From JBCBSP01 sp039819095 (GTDB lineage: Bacteria > Pseudomonadota > Alphaproteobacteria > Caulobacterales > Maricaulaceae): a stretch of 64,000 bases of DNA. Of this stretch, positions 52,451 to 63,721 are shown in pieces. The DNA lies in the NCBI GenBank assembly GCA_039819095.1, contig JBCBSP010000011.1:8331-72330 (forward strand), in the 5' to 3' direction. The notes beneath the pieces are model-generated. The model saw only the letters and a program-made list of their open reading frames with translations. It made no database searches and was not told the origin of the DNA. Made by a program: the position numbers and the translations under genes. Every line of letters starts with the position of its first letter. Position 1 is the stretch's first letter.

Positions 52451-53281
52451 CTAGCTCAGCCGCTTCACCAGGTGCGCCAGCACCTCACGCGCCGCTTCAA
52501 ACGTCGGCTGACCGTCTTCTGCGATCAGGTCTTTAGTGAGCACGGCGTGCGGGAATGGGTTGCCGCGCGGGTTCTTGGCGCTGTCAGGCAGAACGCGCGT
52601 GGCGGCGCGATCACCAATCAGGTCTTCAAGCGCGGCGAACCGCTCCGCGCGGCAGGCCGGGTCGCCCTCAAAACGCAGCGCCATGACCGGCATGTCTTCG
52701 CGCGCTTTAAGCGCAGCGGCTTCAGCCGCGTCCAGATGCAGGCTCGACGGGCTGTTGAACGGCAAGGACGGCTCAGCGGCGACGGCCGCCTGAACGCTGG
52801 GATCAATGGCGAGCGACCAGGCGAAATTGCCGGTCAGACAAAGGCCCACCGCCCCGACGCTGCGCCCGCCATGGCGTTGACGAAGCTCACGCGCCAGCGC
52901 GCGCAACCAGTCTGAAACCGGACTGCCGCCCTGCCGGGCGAACAGTCTGATTTCGCGGCTGATGCAGGCGCGCGCCATTCCACGCACGCGTCCCAGCGGA
53001 CGCGACACCGCTTCAGCAGACCGTCCGGGCCGGTTCAGCAGGGCTGGCGCGTAGACGGTGAATCCGCACGCCTCGATCCAGCGCGCCAGCCGCCAGAATT
53101 CGGGCGCGAAGCCGGGAAGCTCGTGCATGAGGATGACCGGCGGGCCCGCCCCGGCATGAAGCACCGGATGCGCGGCGCCACCATGCTCGAAGTCGAACAC
53201 ATCTGAGAAGGCGCTGCGATCATTGCCCGCGAGTGCGGCGGCGACGCGCTCGACCGTCCTCGATGCAGCCGCAACCGTCAC
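52451..53281 (-). CDS. dienelactone hydrolase family protein
   Basis: Alpha/beta-hydrolase of 276 residues. The nucleophile elbow G-L-C-L-T-G-N carries cysteine as in dienelactone hydrolases, and ILMHELPGFAPEF is the oxyanion-side strand. A likely Asp and His lie later (RFEGDPAC and FPHAVLT). GTG start 3 bases after the stop of the upstream aldo/keto reductase, so the two are translationally close. In a few pathways such enzymes open lactones from chloroaromatics, but this role is not established here. Confidence 0.82.
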   Translation of the reverse strand: MTVAAASRTVERVAAALAGNDRSAFSDVFDFEHGGAAHPVLHAGAGPPVILMHELPGFAPEFWRLARWIEACGFTVYAPALLNRPGRSAEAVSRPLGRVRGMARACISREIRLFARQGGSPVSDWLRALARELRQRHGGRSVGAVGLCLTGNFAWSLAIDPSVQAAVAAEPSLPFNSPSSLHLDAAEAAALKAREDMPVMALRFEGDPACRAERFAALEDLIGDRAATRVLPDSAKNPRGNPFPHAVLTKDLIAEDGQPTFEAAREVLAHLVKRLS

Positions 53282-53284
53282 GGC

Positions 53285-54277
53285 TCAGCGACCCAACGCT
53301 TGCATTCCGCCCTCGCCATACCGGTCGCCCTGAATAGCGTCCGGCGGGATGGCCGCTTCCAGCGCTGCGATCTGGTCTGCGCTGAGCGACAGCGACAGCG
53401 CGCCAGCGTTTTCCTCCAATCGGGAAATCCTGCGGGTTCCGGGAATCGGGACCACGCCCGGCTTCGACAGCAACCAGGCGAGCGCAACCTGACCGGTGGT
53501 CGCGCCGAGCTCTGCGGCGATGTCCGCGACCCTGTCCGCCAGGGCGACATTGGCTTGCAGCGCCTCCCCGGTGAAACGCGGGAAGAAGGGCGTGGCGCGC
53601 ACATCGCCGGGCTCGAACACGGTGTCGCGGGTCACCGCGCCGGCGAGAATGCCCCGGCCGAGCGGAGAATAAGCCACGAAGGCCGTTCCAAGGTCGGCGC
53701 AGGCCTGAAGGACGCCATTCTCAGGATCGCGCGTGGTGAGCGAATACTCGCTTTGCAACGCGGCGACCGGATGTACGGCATGGGCGCGCTTGAGCGTCGC
53801 AGCGGACACTTCGCTGAGCCCGATTGCGCGGATCTTGCCATCCGCGACAAGACCGGCGAGCGCCTCCATCGTGTCTTCAATCGGCGTCACACCGTCCAGA
53901 CGGTGCATGTAATAGAGGTCGATCGCATCCACACCGAGCCGCTGAAGCGAGGCCTCGCAGGCCTGACGGACATAGTCCGGCGAGGTGTCGATACCGCCCC
54001 GGGAGCCGTCCGCCTCGCGCCGGATCGCGCCTTTGGTGGCGATGATCACATCATCGCGCCGGCCTTTGAGAAACGAACCGATCAAACGTTCGTTATGGCC
54101 CGAGCCGTACATGTCGGCGGTATCGAAGAAATTGATCCCCAGCTCGACCGCGCGCGCCATCACGCCATGCGCATCGGCCTCGCTAGACGGCGCGCCGTAA
54201 AACTCCGACATGCCCATGCAGCCGAGGCCGATACGGGTTATGGGTTGGTCAATTCCGGCAAGGGGGAGTTTGTTCAT
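53285..54277 (-). CDS. aldo/keto reductase
   Basis: NADPH-dependent carbonyl reductase of about 330 residues with the (beta/alpha)8 barrel of the AKR family. The catalytic Tyr is in FFDTADMYGSGHNE, and the later segments are IGLSEVS, QSEYSL and VPIPGTRR, as in the YakC/AKR13 type. ATG ending at 54277 with GGAGG 6 bases before; a longer frame reaches 54406 but runs into the promoter of the divergent gene. Forms a two-gene unit with the hydrolase. Confidence 0.9.
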   Translation of the reverse strand: MNKLPLAGIDQPITRIGLGCMGMSEFYGAPSSEADAHGVMARAVELGINFFDTADMYGSGHNERLIGSFLKGRRDDVIIATKGAIRREADGSRGGIDTSPDYVRQACEASLQRLGVDAIDLYYMHRLDGVTPIEDTMEALAGLVADGKIRAIGLSEVSAATLKRAHAVHPVAALQSEYSLTTRDPENGVLQACADLGTAFVAYSPLGRGILAGAVTRDTVFEPGDVRATPFFPRFTGEALQANVALADRVADIAAELGATTGQVALAWLLSKPGVVPIPGTRRISRLEENAGALSLSLSADQIAALEAAIPPDAIQGDRYGEGGMQALGR

Positions 54278-54381
54278 GCGCGCCTCCAAATCCACTGCAC
54301 AAGAGTCTATAGAATGGCCCGCGCCGACGCCATGAATACACGGATTACGCTTTCCCATCCGACCGACTGAAAAGGCTAGCC

Positions 54382-55140
54382 ATGTCCAAGCCCGTTCAGA
54401 CCGCACTTGTCACCAACGTGCTCGGCTATGCCGGCGCGCCCGCCGTGGATGCACTCCTCGGCGCCGGTTTCAATGTCTTCGCCCATGATCGGTCCTTCAG
54501 CGACGCTGAAACATGGCGTGCCTTTCATCGTGATCGCGAGCGCCTGGAATGTCTTTGGGAGGCTGAGCCTGAAGTGCTGATTGAAAGCGCCGCGGCAGGC
54601 GGAGCGCTCTGCGCTATCGTCAGTAATGATCATGTTCCGGCGCCCGCCTACTCACCGGAAGCTGCTCTTGTTGATGCTTTGCGCGCCAATCTTGAGGGTT
54701 TGATCGAGTTCCCCTTCAGGCTCGTGCGTGCCGCTCTGCCGGTCTTTCGTGCGCTCGGCGGCGGCAATGTCGTGATGATCACATCCAATCGGATGCGCCT
54801 GCCATTGAAAGGCGGCGCCTTCCCAGATTCGGCTCGGGCGGGCGCTAACGCTCTGGTGCGATCTCTGGCCGTGGACTGCGCAGCGGACGGAGTCATCGTT
54901 AATGCGGTCGCTCCAAACTTCCTTTACAGCGAGGCTTTCTACCCCAAAGCCTTCTACAAGGAGACCGAACGCGGACGGGCTTATGTGGATGGCAGCGTGC
55001 CGGTCGGGCGCTTGGCTGAGCCTGATGAGATCGGCGAGGTGATCGCCTTCCTGGCGACGGCCAAGACTCGCTTTCTAACCGGCGCGGTGATCGACTTTTC
55101 AGGCGGCTGGCCGTTCGGCCCGGCAAGGCCGAACGGCTGA
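54382..55140 (+). CDS. halohydrin-dehalogenase-like SDR protein lacking the catalytic tyrosine
   Basis: A 252-residue short-chain-dehydrogenase-fold protein. Instead of the NAD-binding T-G-x3-G-x-G it has T11-N-V-L-G-Y16-A-G18, which is the T-x4-[FY]-x-G nucleophile pocket of halohydrin dehalogenases (HheC type). Also present are A-H-D-R-S-F, V-S-N-D-H, A-P-N-F-L and the triad residues Ser135 and Arg152 at the spacing S-x12-Y-x3-R; but the Tyr position (148) is proline, with Phe147 beside it. Thus fold and pocket fit, while the classical triad is broken. It diverges from the aldo/keto reductase gene. A role in haloalcohol or epoxide chemistry is inference; it may be inactive or use another acid/base. 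Confidence 0.8.
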   Translation: MSKPVQTALVTNVLGYAGAPAVDALLGAGFNVFAHDRSFSDAETWRAFHRDRERLECLWEAEPEVLIESAAAGGALCAIVSNDHVPAPAYSPEAALVDALRANLEGLIEFPFRLVRAALPVFRALGGGNVVMITSNRMRLPLKGGAFPDSARAGANALVRSLAVDCAADGVIVNAVAPNFLYSEAFYPKAFYKETERGRAYVDGSVPVGRLAEPDEIGEVIAFLATAKTRFLTGAVIDFSGGWPFGPARPNG

Positions 55141-55148
55141 GACTTCTC

Positions 55149-57776
<2,628 letters not shown>

Positions 57777-57918
57777 GGTCTCATAGTCTCCTGAGCGTCA
57801 GCGAGACGGGCGATCGAGCGCCTTCACAGAAGCACGCTTGAATACCCTCGGCAGCACAGCAGGTAGGTGTTGCGCTTCAGACACACAAGGGGCGCCGTCA
57901 GCCACCTGTCGGGCCCCG

Positions 57919-59094
57919 TCAGGGACCGGGCGCGGGAAGCACGGGCCACAGGTTGACAGGGATGGTCTGATCAGCGCCATCGCGAAGGACGCGCAGCTCG
58001 ATTTGCCCAGAATGCTGAGCCCGACTGCAACCGCGCTCGGCGACAGGCTGGCCATCGAAATGGGTGATGAGATCGCCGCGCCTGAGGCCGGCCTCGGCGA
58101 ACGGCGTCTCAGGGAAAAGCCGCTCCACTTCCAGCCCTTCCAAGCGCGGGCGCAGCACCGCGCCGAATTCGAAAGCCGGCTCTGCGGCAACCGGCCCGGA
58201 CTCGGTTGGATAAAAAGCGACGCGGCGACGGGTCTGGTCGAGCACGACGACGTAGCGACGCAGCGCCTCCCCGCCCAGGAGCGGTGAGTTGGGGACCTCT
58301 TCAAGAACAGGAGAGTCAAAGCGGAGCCCGGCCAGTTCCGCCTGCCCGTCCAACCGAGCGATCCGGCGCGCCTCGAGCCGGTTGAACCGAACCGCGCCGG
58401 CGAGTGGACGCGCAGGCGCGAGCAGGGCGAAATCGTCGATATCATTCACCGCGAAAGCGGTCCCGGCCGCACCGGAATCGACCAGAAGGCGCTGGGTCCG
58501 GCCAGCAAAGTCGACTTCCACCCACGGACGGCGGTCCGGCCCCCGCGAGGAGAAGACCGAACGACCGTCGGGCCGCGGCAGCGCGCCAGTGCGAAGGCGC
58601 ATTTCTCTGCCCGGATAGTCCAGAATCTGCAGGAAATCATCGAAGGTATGCACCGAAAGGATACCGTCGATCTCGCGACCCAGAGCGATCGAAAGATGGT
58701 CGAGCTCGTCGACGCGAACCGACAGCCTGTTGAACCGCACAGGCCCGGCGCTCGCATCGACAATGCGGACCCGCCGGTTCGCCTCCAGGCGTCGACCGGT
58801 GACGCGCTCAAGCGAATCCGGGTCGACATAGCTGTTGGAGGCGCCGGTATCGTGCAGGAACCAGAGTGTCCGAGAGGGCGCCTCGCGATCGCGAGGCTGC
58901 AATGTGACCGGAATGAACCAGAACCCGCGGCACAGCTCGGTGGGCACCACAATCTCACGGTCCGCCTGGACCGCGCCCGCTCTCACGGGGGCGCCGGAAG
59001 CCAGGAGCAGGGCGGCGAACAGGACAGCCGCGAGGCCGGCGGGAGTCCGCGGGCTCCGCCAGCCGGTCACCGCGTCAGGCCGCTGCACCTTCAT
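57919..59094 (-). CDS. retropepsin-like aspartyl protease with PDZ domain
   Basis: An exported protein of about 391 residues. A signal peptide-like segment (LAAVLFAALLLASGA) is followed by two retropepsin-like motifs, D-T-G-A-S and D-S-G-A (FLHDTGASNSYVD and LLVDSGAAGTAF), then a C-terminal PDZ-like domain with GLEVERLFPETPFAEAGLRRGD. It may be a periplasmic peptidase or lipid-linked cleaving factor. The ATG ending at 59094 is chosen over one ending at 59121; both overlap the DUF4167 gene upstream. The tail of 57919 lies about 140 bp from clpB, convergent in order. Confidence 0.75.
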   Translation of the reverse strand: MKVQRPDAVTGWRSPRTPAGLAAVLFAALLLASGAPVRAGAVQADREIVVPTELCRGFWFIPVTLQPRDREAPSRTLWFLHDTGASNSYVDPDSLERVTGRRLEANRRVRIVDASAGPVRFNRLSVRVDELDHLSIALGREIDGILSVHTFDDFLQILDYPGREMRLRTGALPRPDGRSVFSSRGPDRRPWVEVDFAGRTQRLLVDSGAAGTAFAVNDIDDFALLAPARPLAGAVRFNRLEARRIARLDGQAELAGLRFDSPVLEEVPNSPLLGGEALRRYVVVLDQTRRRVAFYPTESGPVAAEPAFEFGAVLRPRLEGLEVERLFPETPFAEAGLRRGDLITHFDGQPVAERGCSRAQHSGQIELRVLRDGADQTIPVNLWPVLPAPGP

Positions 59095-59800
59095 CCCCGC
59101 TATCGCTGTCTGAGTTCGCATCACGAAGCGCCGCTTCAGCTTCGGTGTCGGCTGCGGCGGTCCGGCGCGGACGTCGACGACGCGGCTTTTCATGGGTTTC
59201 GCCGTCAGCGGGCTGAAAGCCCTGCTCCGGCTGCGCGTTGCCTTCGACGCCTTCGGGCGTGACCATGGCGAGCGGGTCGCCGGACGATGACGGACCGACA
59301 GGCGCGTCATCGCGTGCGCCGGTGTCGCGATCATCATTGCGACGACGCGGGCGACGGCGCCGGCCACGTCCGTTCTCCTCGGCGTCACCGGCTTCAGCAG
59401 CACGCTCCTCCTCACCGCGGCCGGCGTCGCGAGGGTTGTTGTCGCGATCACTGTCGTCACGGCCCCCGCTGTTTGAGCGCCCGCCCTGATCGCCGCGAGG
59501 ATCGCCCCGCCCGCGTCCCTGACGACCGTCATCGCCGTCACCGTCATCACGCCGGGGCTGGCTGGCCTGATTGGCCTGGTTCGCCGCGACGATACGCAGG
59601 TAATGCTCGGCATGCTGATAATAGTTTTCAGCCATGACCCGGTCGCCCGACGACATCGCATCGCGCGCCAGCTGCTGGTACTTGTCCGCGATATGGGAAG
59701 CGGCGCCGCGCACCTTCACATCCGGCCCGTTGCTCTCATAGCTCCGGTTCGGATTATTGCCCGGTTTACGACCGCGACCACGTTGACGTTTCATTGCCAT
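59075..59800 (-). CDS. DUF4167 domain protein, RG-rich
   Basis: An approximately 241-residue protein. The DUF4167 domain is in the N-terminal 80 residues (SYESNGPDVKVRGAASHIAD, followed by YQQLARDAMSSGDRV). Low-complexity Arg/Gly/Asp-rich sequence with RRRRPRRR clusters follows, suggesting RNA or DNA binding; this is inference. In alphaproteobacteria such a gene often lies between prmC and clpB, as here. Start ATG near 59800, with AGGCTTA before. Confidence 0.8.
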   Translation of the reverse strand: MAMKRQRGRGRKPGNNPNRSYESNGPDVKVRGAASHIADKYQQLARDAMSSGDRVMAENYYQHAEHYLRIVAANQANQASQPRRDDGDGDDGRQGRGRGDPRGDQGGRSNSGGRDDSDRDNNPRDAGRGEEERAAEAGDAEENGRGRRRRPRRRNDDRDTGARDDAPVGPSSSGDPLAMVTPEGVEGNAQPEQGFQPADGETHEKPRRRRPRRTAAADTEAEAALRDANSDSDSGDEGAAA

Positions 59801-59845
59801 TAAGCCTGTCCAAGCCCTGTCGACTTGCCTCTCGCACCTGCGCGC

Positions 59846-59862
59846 GCATCCTGTCAGGATGC
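59846..59862. repeat. short palindrome in front of the DUF4167 gene
   Basis: GCATCCTG and CAGGATGC flank one base, giving a 6-bp stem with a 5-base loop, about 50 bases upstream of the start. It could be a leader hairpin or operator. No other signal is seen in the 264 bp gap to prmC apart from a 6-bp palindrome at 60000-60016. Confidence 0.4.
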
Positions 59863-60064
59863 TCATGCGTTCAGACAGCCGACAGCACGCAATAAGCCGC
59901 TGGAAGTGTCTGCACCGTGCCGGATTTCAGAAGGTTGCAACGCTGTCCGCGCCGGGCTCATCCCAATCCCGTAATGGGTCGCCCCAAAACAAGCCGCGCT
60001 TCTGATTTATTCAGAAACTAGCCCTATCCGCCTGATGATTCCAAGTCTTTTTTCAGGCTCGCGC

Positions 60065-60910
60065 TCAAGCGCCGCTGAACACGAGCACGCGGTCGCGCCC
60101 GCCCAGGTCCTTCACAATGCGCGCCCGGTCGAGCCCGGCGCGCCGGGCCAGTTGCAGCACCGCCTCGCCCTGGTCGAACCCGATCTCGAACAGGGCCTGC
60201 CCGCCGGGCCGCAACAGGGCCCGCGCCTCGCCCAGAAGCCGCCGATAGGGATGAAGCCCGTCCGGGCCGCCATCCAGCGCCAGGCGCGGCTCGAACGCGC
60301 TCACCTCAGGGTCCAGCGTGTCGATGACGGTGCTGGCGATATAGGGCGGATTGCAGACCAGAATGTCAAAACGGCCTTCAACCGCGTCGGCCCATTCACA
60401 CCGCACGAAGCGGGCGCGCCCGGCCAGACCGCAGCGCTGCGCGTTTCGTCCGGCGACAGCAAGCGCCGGCGCGCTGAGATCGGTGCCGATCCCTGACGCG
60501 TTCGGCAGGCTGTCGAGCAGAGCCAGAAGGATCGCCCCCGACCCGGTCGCGATATCCAGAATGCGCAACGGCGCGGCCTTGTCCTTGATGTCGCAAAGCG
60601 CGGTCTCCACCAGGGTTTCGGTGTCCGATCGCGGCGTCAGCACATCGCCCGTCACCTCCAGCTCCAACGTCCAGAAGGCCTGCAAGCCGATCAGCTGGGA
60701 GAGCGGCTCGCGCCGGGCGCGGCGCGCGATGAGCGCTTCAAACCCATCGTCTGCCTGCGCTGCTTCATCCTGCCGGATCAACCAGTCGGCCGCACTCATC
60801 GACCAGGCGTGACGCGCCAGCCGGCGAGCCTCTTCGCCGGCCGCCTCAATTCCGGCCTCGCGCAGGCGAGCGGCGGCCTTTGCAACCTGCTCGCGCCGGG
60901 TTGCGGCCAT
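60065..60910 (-). CDS. prmC: release factor N5-glutamine methyltransferase PrmC
   Basis: Methylates the Gln of the GGQ motif of release factors. It has 281 residues. The helical N-terminal domain (about 1-80) is followed by the SAM-binding ILDIATGSGAILL and the catalytic CNPPYI. The gene begins 2 bases after the prfA stop, so the pair is coupled; its substrate is made next door. Confidence 0.94.
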   Translation of the reverse strand: MAATRREQVAKAAARLREAGIEAAGEEARRLARHAWSMSAADWLIRQDEAAQADDGFEALIARRARREPLSQLIGLQAFWTLELEVTGDVLTPRSDTETLVETALCDIKDKAAPLRILDIATGSGAILLALLDSLPNASGIGTDLSAPALAVAGRNAQRCGLAGRARFVRCEWADAVEGRFDILVCNPPYIASTVIDTLDPEVSAFEPRLALDGGPDGLHPYRRLLGEARALLRPGGQALFEIGFDQGEAVLQLARRAGLDRARIVKDLGGRDRVLVFSGA

Positions 60911-60912
60911 GC

Positions 60913-61989
60913 TCAGCCCTCCGCCTCCATCGCGGCGAGCCGGGCGGCCTGGTCGTCGGCGATGAGCGCGTCGATCACCTCATCCAACGCCTCGCCGGCG
61001 AGGATTTCATTGAGCTTGTAGAGGGTCAGATTGATGCGGTGATCAGAGACCCGTCCTTGTGGGAAATTATAGGTGCGGATGCGTTCGGAACGATCCCCGG
61101 AGCCGACCTGGTCCTTGCGTTCGGCGGCGCGCGCGGCGTCCTTCTCCATACGCTCTTTTTCGTAGAGCCGCGCCTTGAGCACCTGCATGGCGATGGCGCG
61201 GTTCTGATGCTGGGATTTCTCAGAACTCGTCACCACGATGCCGCTGGGCAGGTGGGTCATCCGTACGGCTGACTCCGTCTTGTTGACGTGCTGGCCGCCG
61301 GCCCCGGAAGCGCGCATGGTATCCACGCGAATGTCTTCCACGCGGATATCGATATCCACCTCTTCCGGCTCGGGCAGCACCGCCACCGTGGCGGCCGATG
61401 TGTGGATGCGCCCGCCGGATTCAGTCGCCGGCACGCGCTGAACCCTGTGCACGCCGGTTTCAAACTTCATCCGACCGAACACGCCCTTGCCCTTCACCCC
61501 GGCGACGATCTCCTTGAACCCGCCGACATCGGATTCGGAGGCGGACACCACCTCCACGCTCCAGCCGCGCGAGGCGGCGAAGCGCTCATACATGCGAAAC
61601 AGATCACCGGCGAACAGCGCGGCCTCGTCGCCCCCGGTTCCGGCGCGGATTTCCAGCATGACCGAGGCGTCGTCATCCTTGTCCCGGGGAAGCAGCAGAA
61701 GCTGCAGCTCTCGCTCAAGCGCAGGAATGCGCGCCTTCAGCTCGACGCGTTCCTCCGCCGCCAGAGCGGACATGTCCGGGTCCGATCCATCCGCGATCAG
61801 CGTCTCAGCTTCGTCCAGATCAAGGCGCGCGGCCTTCAGCTCGCGCGCCTTGTCGGCCACCGGCTTCAGTTCCGCATGTTCCTTGGACAGGCGCACGATC
61901 TCTTCACCGTCCGCAGCCGCGCCGAGGCGGGCCTCCACCTGATCGAAACGATCGATGACCTGGTCGAGCTTGGCGTCTTGAACACTCAT
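60913..61989 (-). CDS. prfA: peptide chain release factor 1 (RF1)
   Basis: Recognises UAA and UAG stop codons and triggers peptide release. It has 358 residues. The stop-codon motif P-A-T is in VQRVPATESGG, and the catalytic GGQ is in SGAGGQHVNKTESA. Standard length, with full family pattern. First gene of prfA-prmC; AGAGG-like sequence before the ATG is weak. Confidence 0.96.
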   Translation of the reverse strand: MSVQDAKLDQVIDRFDQVEARLGAAADGEEIVRLSKEHAELKPVADKARELKAARLDLDEAETLIADGSDPDMSALAAEERVELKARIPALERELQLLLLPRDKDDDASVMLEIRAGTGGDEAALFAGDLFRMYERFAASRGWSVEVVSASESDVGGFKEIVAGVKGKGVFGRMKFETGVHRVQRVPATESGGRIHTSAATVAVLPEPEEVDIDIRVEDIRVDTMRASGAGGQHVNKTESAVRMTHLPSGIVVTSSEKSQHQNRAIAMQVLKARLYEKERMEKDAARAAERKDQVGSGDRSERIRTYNFPQGRVSDHRINLTLYKLNEILAGEALDEVIDALIADDQAARLAAMEAEG

Positions 61990-62115
61990 AAGAAGGACTT
62001 ACGCCGCAGCGGTGCGATTGAGAAGACCTGCCGGCACACATGGGCCGGGCCTCGCCTGTCCGCCCCCTGCCCGGCCTCAGTCAGAATGGGGGCTGGTTTT
62101 CAAGGACCCGCGCCC

Positions 62116-62667
62116 ATGTCTCCACCTCACGTCCCGCCCGACGTCATCCGGCGCGCCGACGGAACGATCCGCCCCTTGCGTCCAGCCAGGCTCGCAGCCC
62201 TGTACGGTCCGATGCCCGTCAGGCCGTTGGCCAATGGCCGCGTCCTGCATACGGATGACTGGCCGCAGCGTGCTCTGGTCGAGGTGAAGCTGGCCGGACT
62301 TGCCCGGCTGGGCGTTCACCGCGTGCGCCTGAATCGCTGCGCGGCGCCGTATTTTCAAGCCGCGTTTGAGGCGATCAGCGCGGCCGGGCTCAGTGACCGG
62401 ATCCTCAGCTTTCATGGCGCCTATGTGCCGCGCAAGAAGGGCTGGAACCCGAAACGCACGCTGAGCGCCCACGCCTATGGGGTTGCGATCGATCTCAATG
62501 CCCAATGGAACGGGTATGGCGCCAGGCCCGCCGGGCCCGCTGAAGAAGGCGGCCTCACCGAGCTTGTCCCGATCTTCGCGCGTTACGGCTTCGCCTGGGG
62601 CGGCCATTTCAAACCGGCGAAATACGCTGACGGCATGCATTTCGAGCTGGCGCGGCTGAACCTGTAA
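62116..62667 (+). CDS. M15-type D-Ala-D-Ala carboxypeptidase-like protein
   Basis: A 183-residue metallopeptidase-like protein. The zinc motif S-A-H-A-Y-G-V-A-I-D has His119 and Asp126, and the second motif DGMHFEL gives another His near residue 177. This is the M15 (VanY/CwlK-type) arrangement, acting on peptidoglycan. No signal peptide is visible, so location is uncertain. It is divergent from prfA and convergent with the LOG gene. No good ribosome site. Confidence 0.8.
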   Translation: MSPPHVPPDVIRRADGTIRPLRPARLAALYGPMPVRPLANGRVLHTDDWPQRALVEVKLAGLARLGVHRVRLNRCAAPYFQAAFEAISAAGLSDRILSFHGAYVPRKKGWNPKRTLSAHAYGVAIDLNAQWNGYGARPAGPAEEGGLTELVPIFARYGFAWGGHFKPAKYADGMHFELARLNL

Positions 62668-62670
62668 GGC

Positions 62671-63255
62671 TCAAACCTGCGCGCGCGTCAGGGCCGCGAC
62701 TGCGCCGGGATGATCCTGCTCGGCCATCGCCGTAATCAGCACTTCGATCTCGTCGCTGACCGCCAGCATGTCGCGATGGCGTTGCTCCACGAAGCCTTCC
62801 GCCGCCATCCGGTCCAGAAACGCCAGAAGCGGATCGAAATAGCCGCCGACATTGAGAAGCCCCACCGGCTTGTCATGGCGCCCAAGCTGGGACCAGGTCC
62901 AGATCTCGAACAGCTCTTCCATCGTACCGATGCCGCCGGGCATGGCGATGAAGCCGTCCGAAAGATCGGCCATTTGCTGCTTGCGCTCGTGCATGGTCTC
63001 CACGATGCGCATGTCCTGCACCCGCTGATGGGCGACTTCGCGCACCGCAAGAAAATCAGGGATAATGCCGGTCACCGCGCCGCCGGCGTCCAGGCACGCA
63101 TCGGCCACAATCCCCATCAGCCCGACGCGCCCGCCGCCATAGACCAGCCTCATGCCGCGCCCGGCGATCGCAGCCCCGGCAGCGCGCGCCGCTGCGCCGT
63201 ACTGGTCCGCAGCGCCGCGGCTCGCGCCGCAATAAACGCAAATCGATTTCATCAT
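62671..63255 (-). CDS. LOG family protein (nucleotide phosphoribohydrolase-like)
   Basis: An approximately 194-residue Rossmann-fold protein of the LOG/lysine-decarboxylase-like family. The signature P-G-G-I-G-T-M-E-E-L-F-E is near 115-125, and VYCGAS and VYGGGRVGLMG are near the start. Members release cytokinin-type bases or AMP from nucleotides; in bacteria without cytokinin the role is unclear. The start is at the double ATG near 63255. It abuts the M15 gene, stops 3 bases apart. Confidence 0.87.
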   Translation of the reverse strand: MMKSICVYCGASRGAADQYGAAARAAGAAIAGRGMRLVYGGGRVGLMGIVADACLDAGGAVTGIIPDFLAVREVAHQRVQDMRIVETMHERKQQMADLSDGFIAMPGGIGTMEELFEIWTWSQLGRHDKPVGLLNVGGYFDPLLAFLDRMAAEGFVEQRHRDMLAVSDEIEVLITAMAEQDHPGAVAALTRAQV

Positions 63256-63331
63256 GATCCAACCGATAGCCTTCAAACCGCACGCAGACCAGACAGCGCG
63301 CTGCGATCAGCCCGGCCGCAAACCAGGCGCG

Positions 63332-63682
63332 CTAAACGCCGAGCGCAGCCTGCACCGGCTTTGTCCACCCCACATGCACCGCCGCGCCTGTCTCGATCAC
63401 AGGCCGCTTGATCAGGGCGGGGTGCTCATGCAGAAGACCGGCCGCATCCGTCTCGGCCCGCGCGCGAGCGGCCTCATCCAGCCCCCGCCAGGTCGTGGAG
63501 CGGGTATTGACGAGCGCCGCAGCGCCCACCGCAGCCAGCCAGACTTCGATCTGATCCCGCGACACTCCGCCATCAGCGCGCACATCCACAAACCGAACCG
63601 AGCGACCGGCCGCTTCAAGCGCCTTCAACGCCTTGCGGCAGGTGTCGCAGATTTTCAATCCGTATACGGTGAGGTCGGTCAT
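63332..63682 (-). CDS. ArsC/Spx family protein
   Basis: A 116-residue thioredoxin-fold protein of the ArsC/Spx/YffB family. The N-terminal C-D-T-C motif (YGLKICDTCRKAL) is redox-active-like, and later ALIKRPVIE matches the K-R-P segment. Substrate unknown: arsenate reductase, or regulatory Spx-like. No ars genes are near. A weak GATC-CGCC site precedes the ATG. Confidence 0.85.
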   Translation of the reverse strand: MTDLTVYGLKICDTCRKALKALEAAGRSVRFVDVRADGGVSRDQIEVWLAAVGAAALVNTRSTTWRGLDEAARARAETDAAGLLHEHPALIKRPVIETGAAVHVGWTKPVQAALGV

Positions 63683-63721
63683 GGCGGATCTTTCTGCGTA
63701 TGAGAACTTGATGTCTGTTGG

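Noticed and set aside
57880..57918. Heat-shock (sigma32) promoter before clpB
   Set aside because: CTTG is present on the minus strand but no acceptable -10 at the right distance was found.
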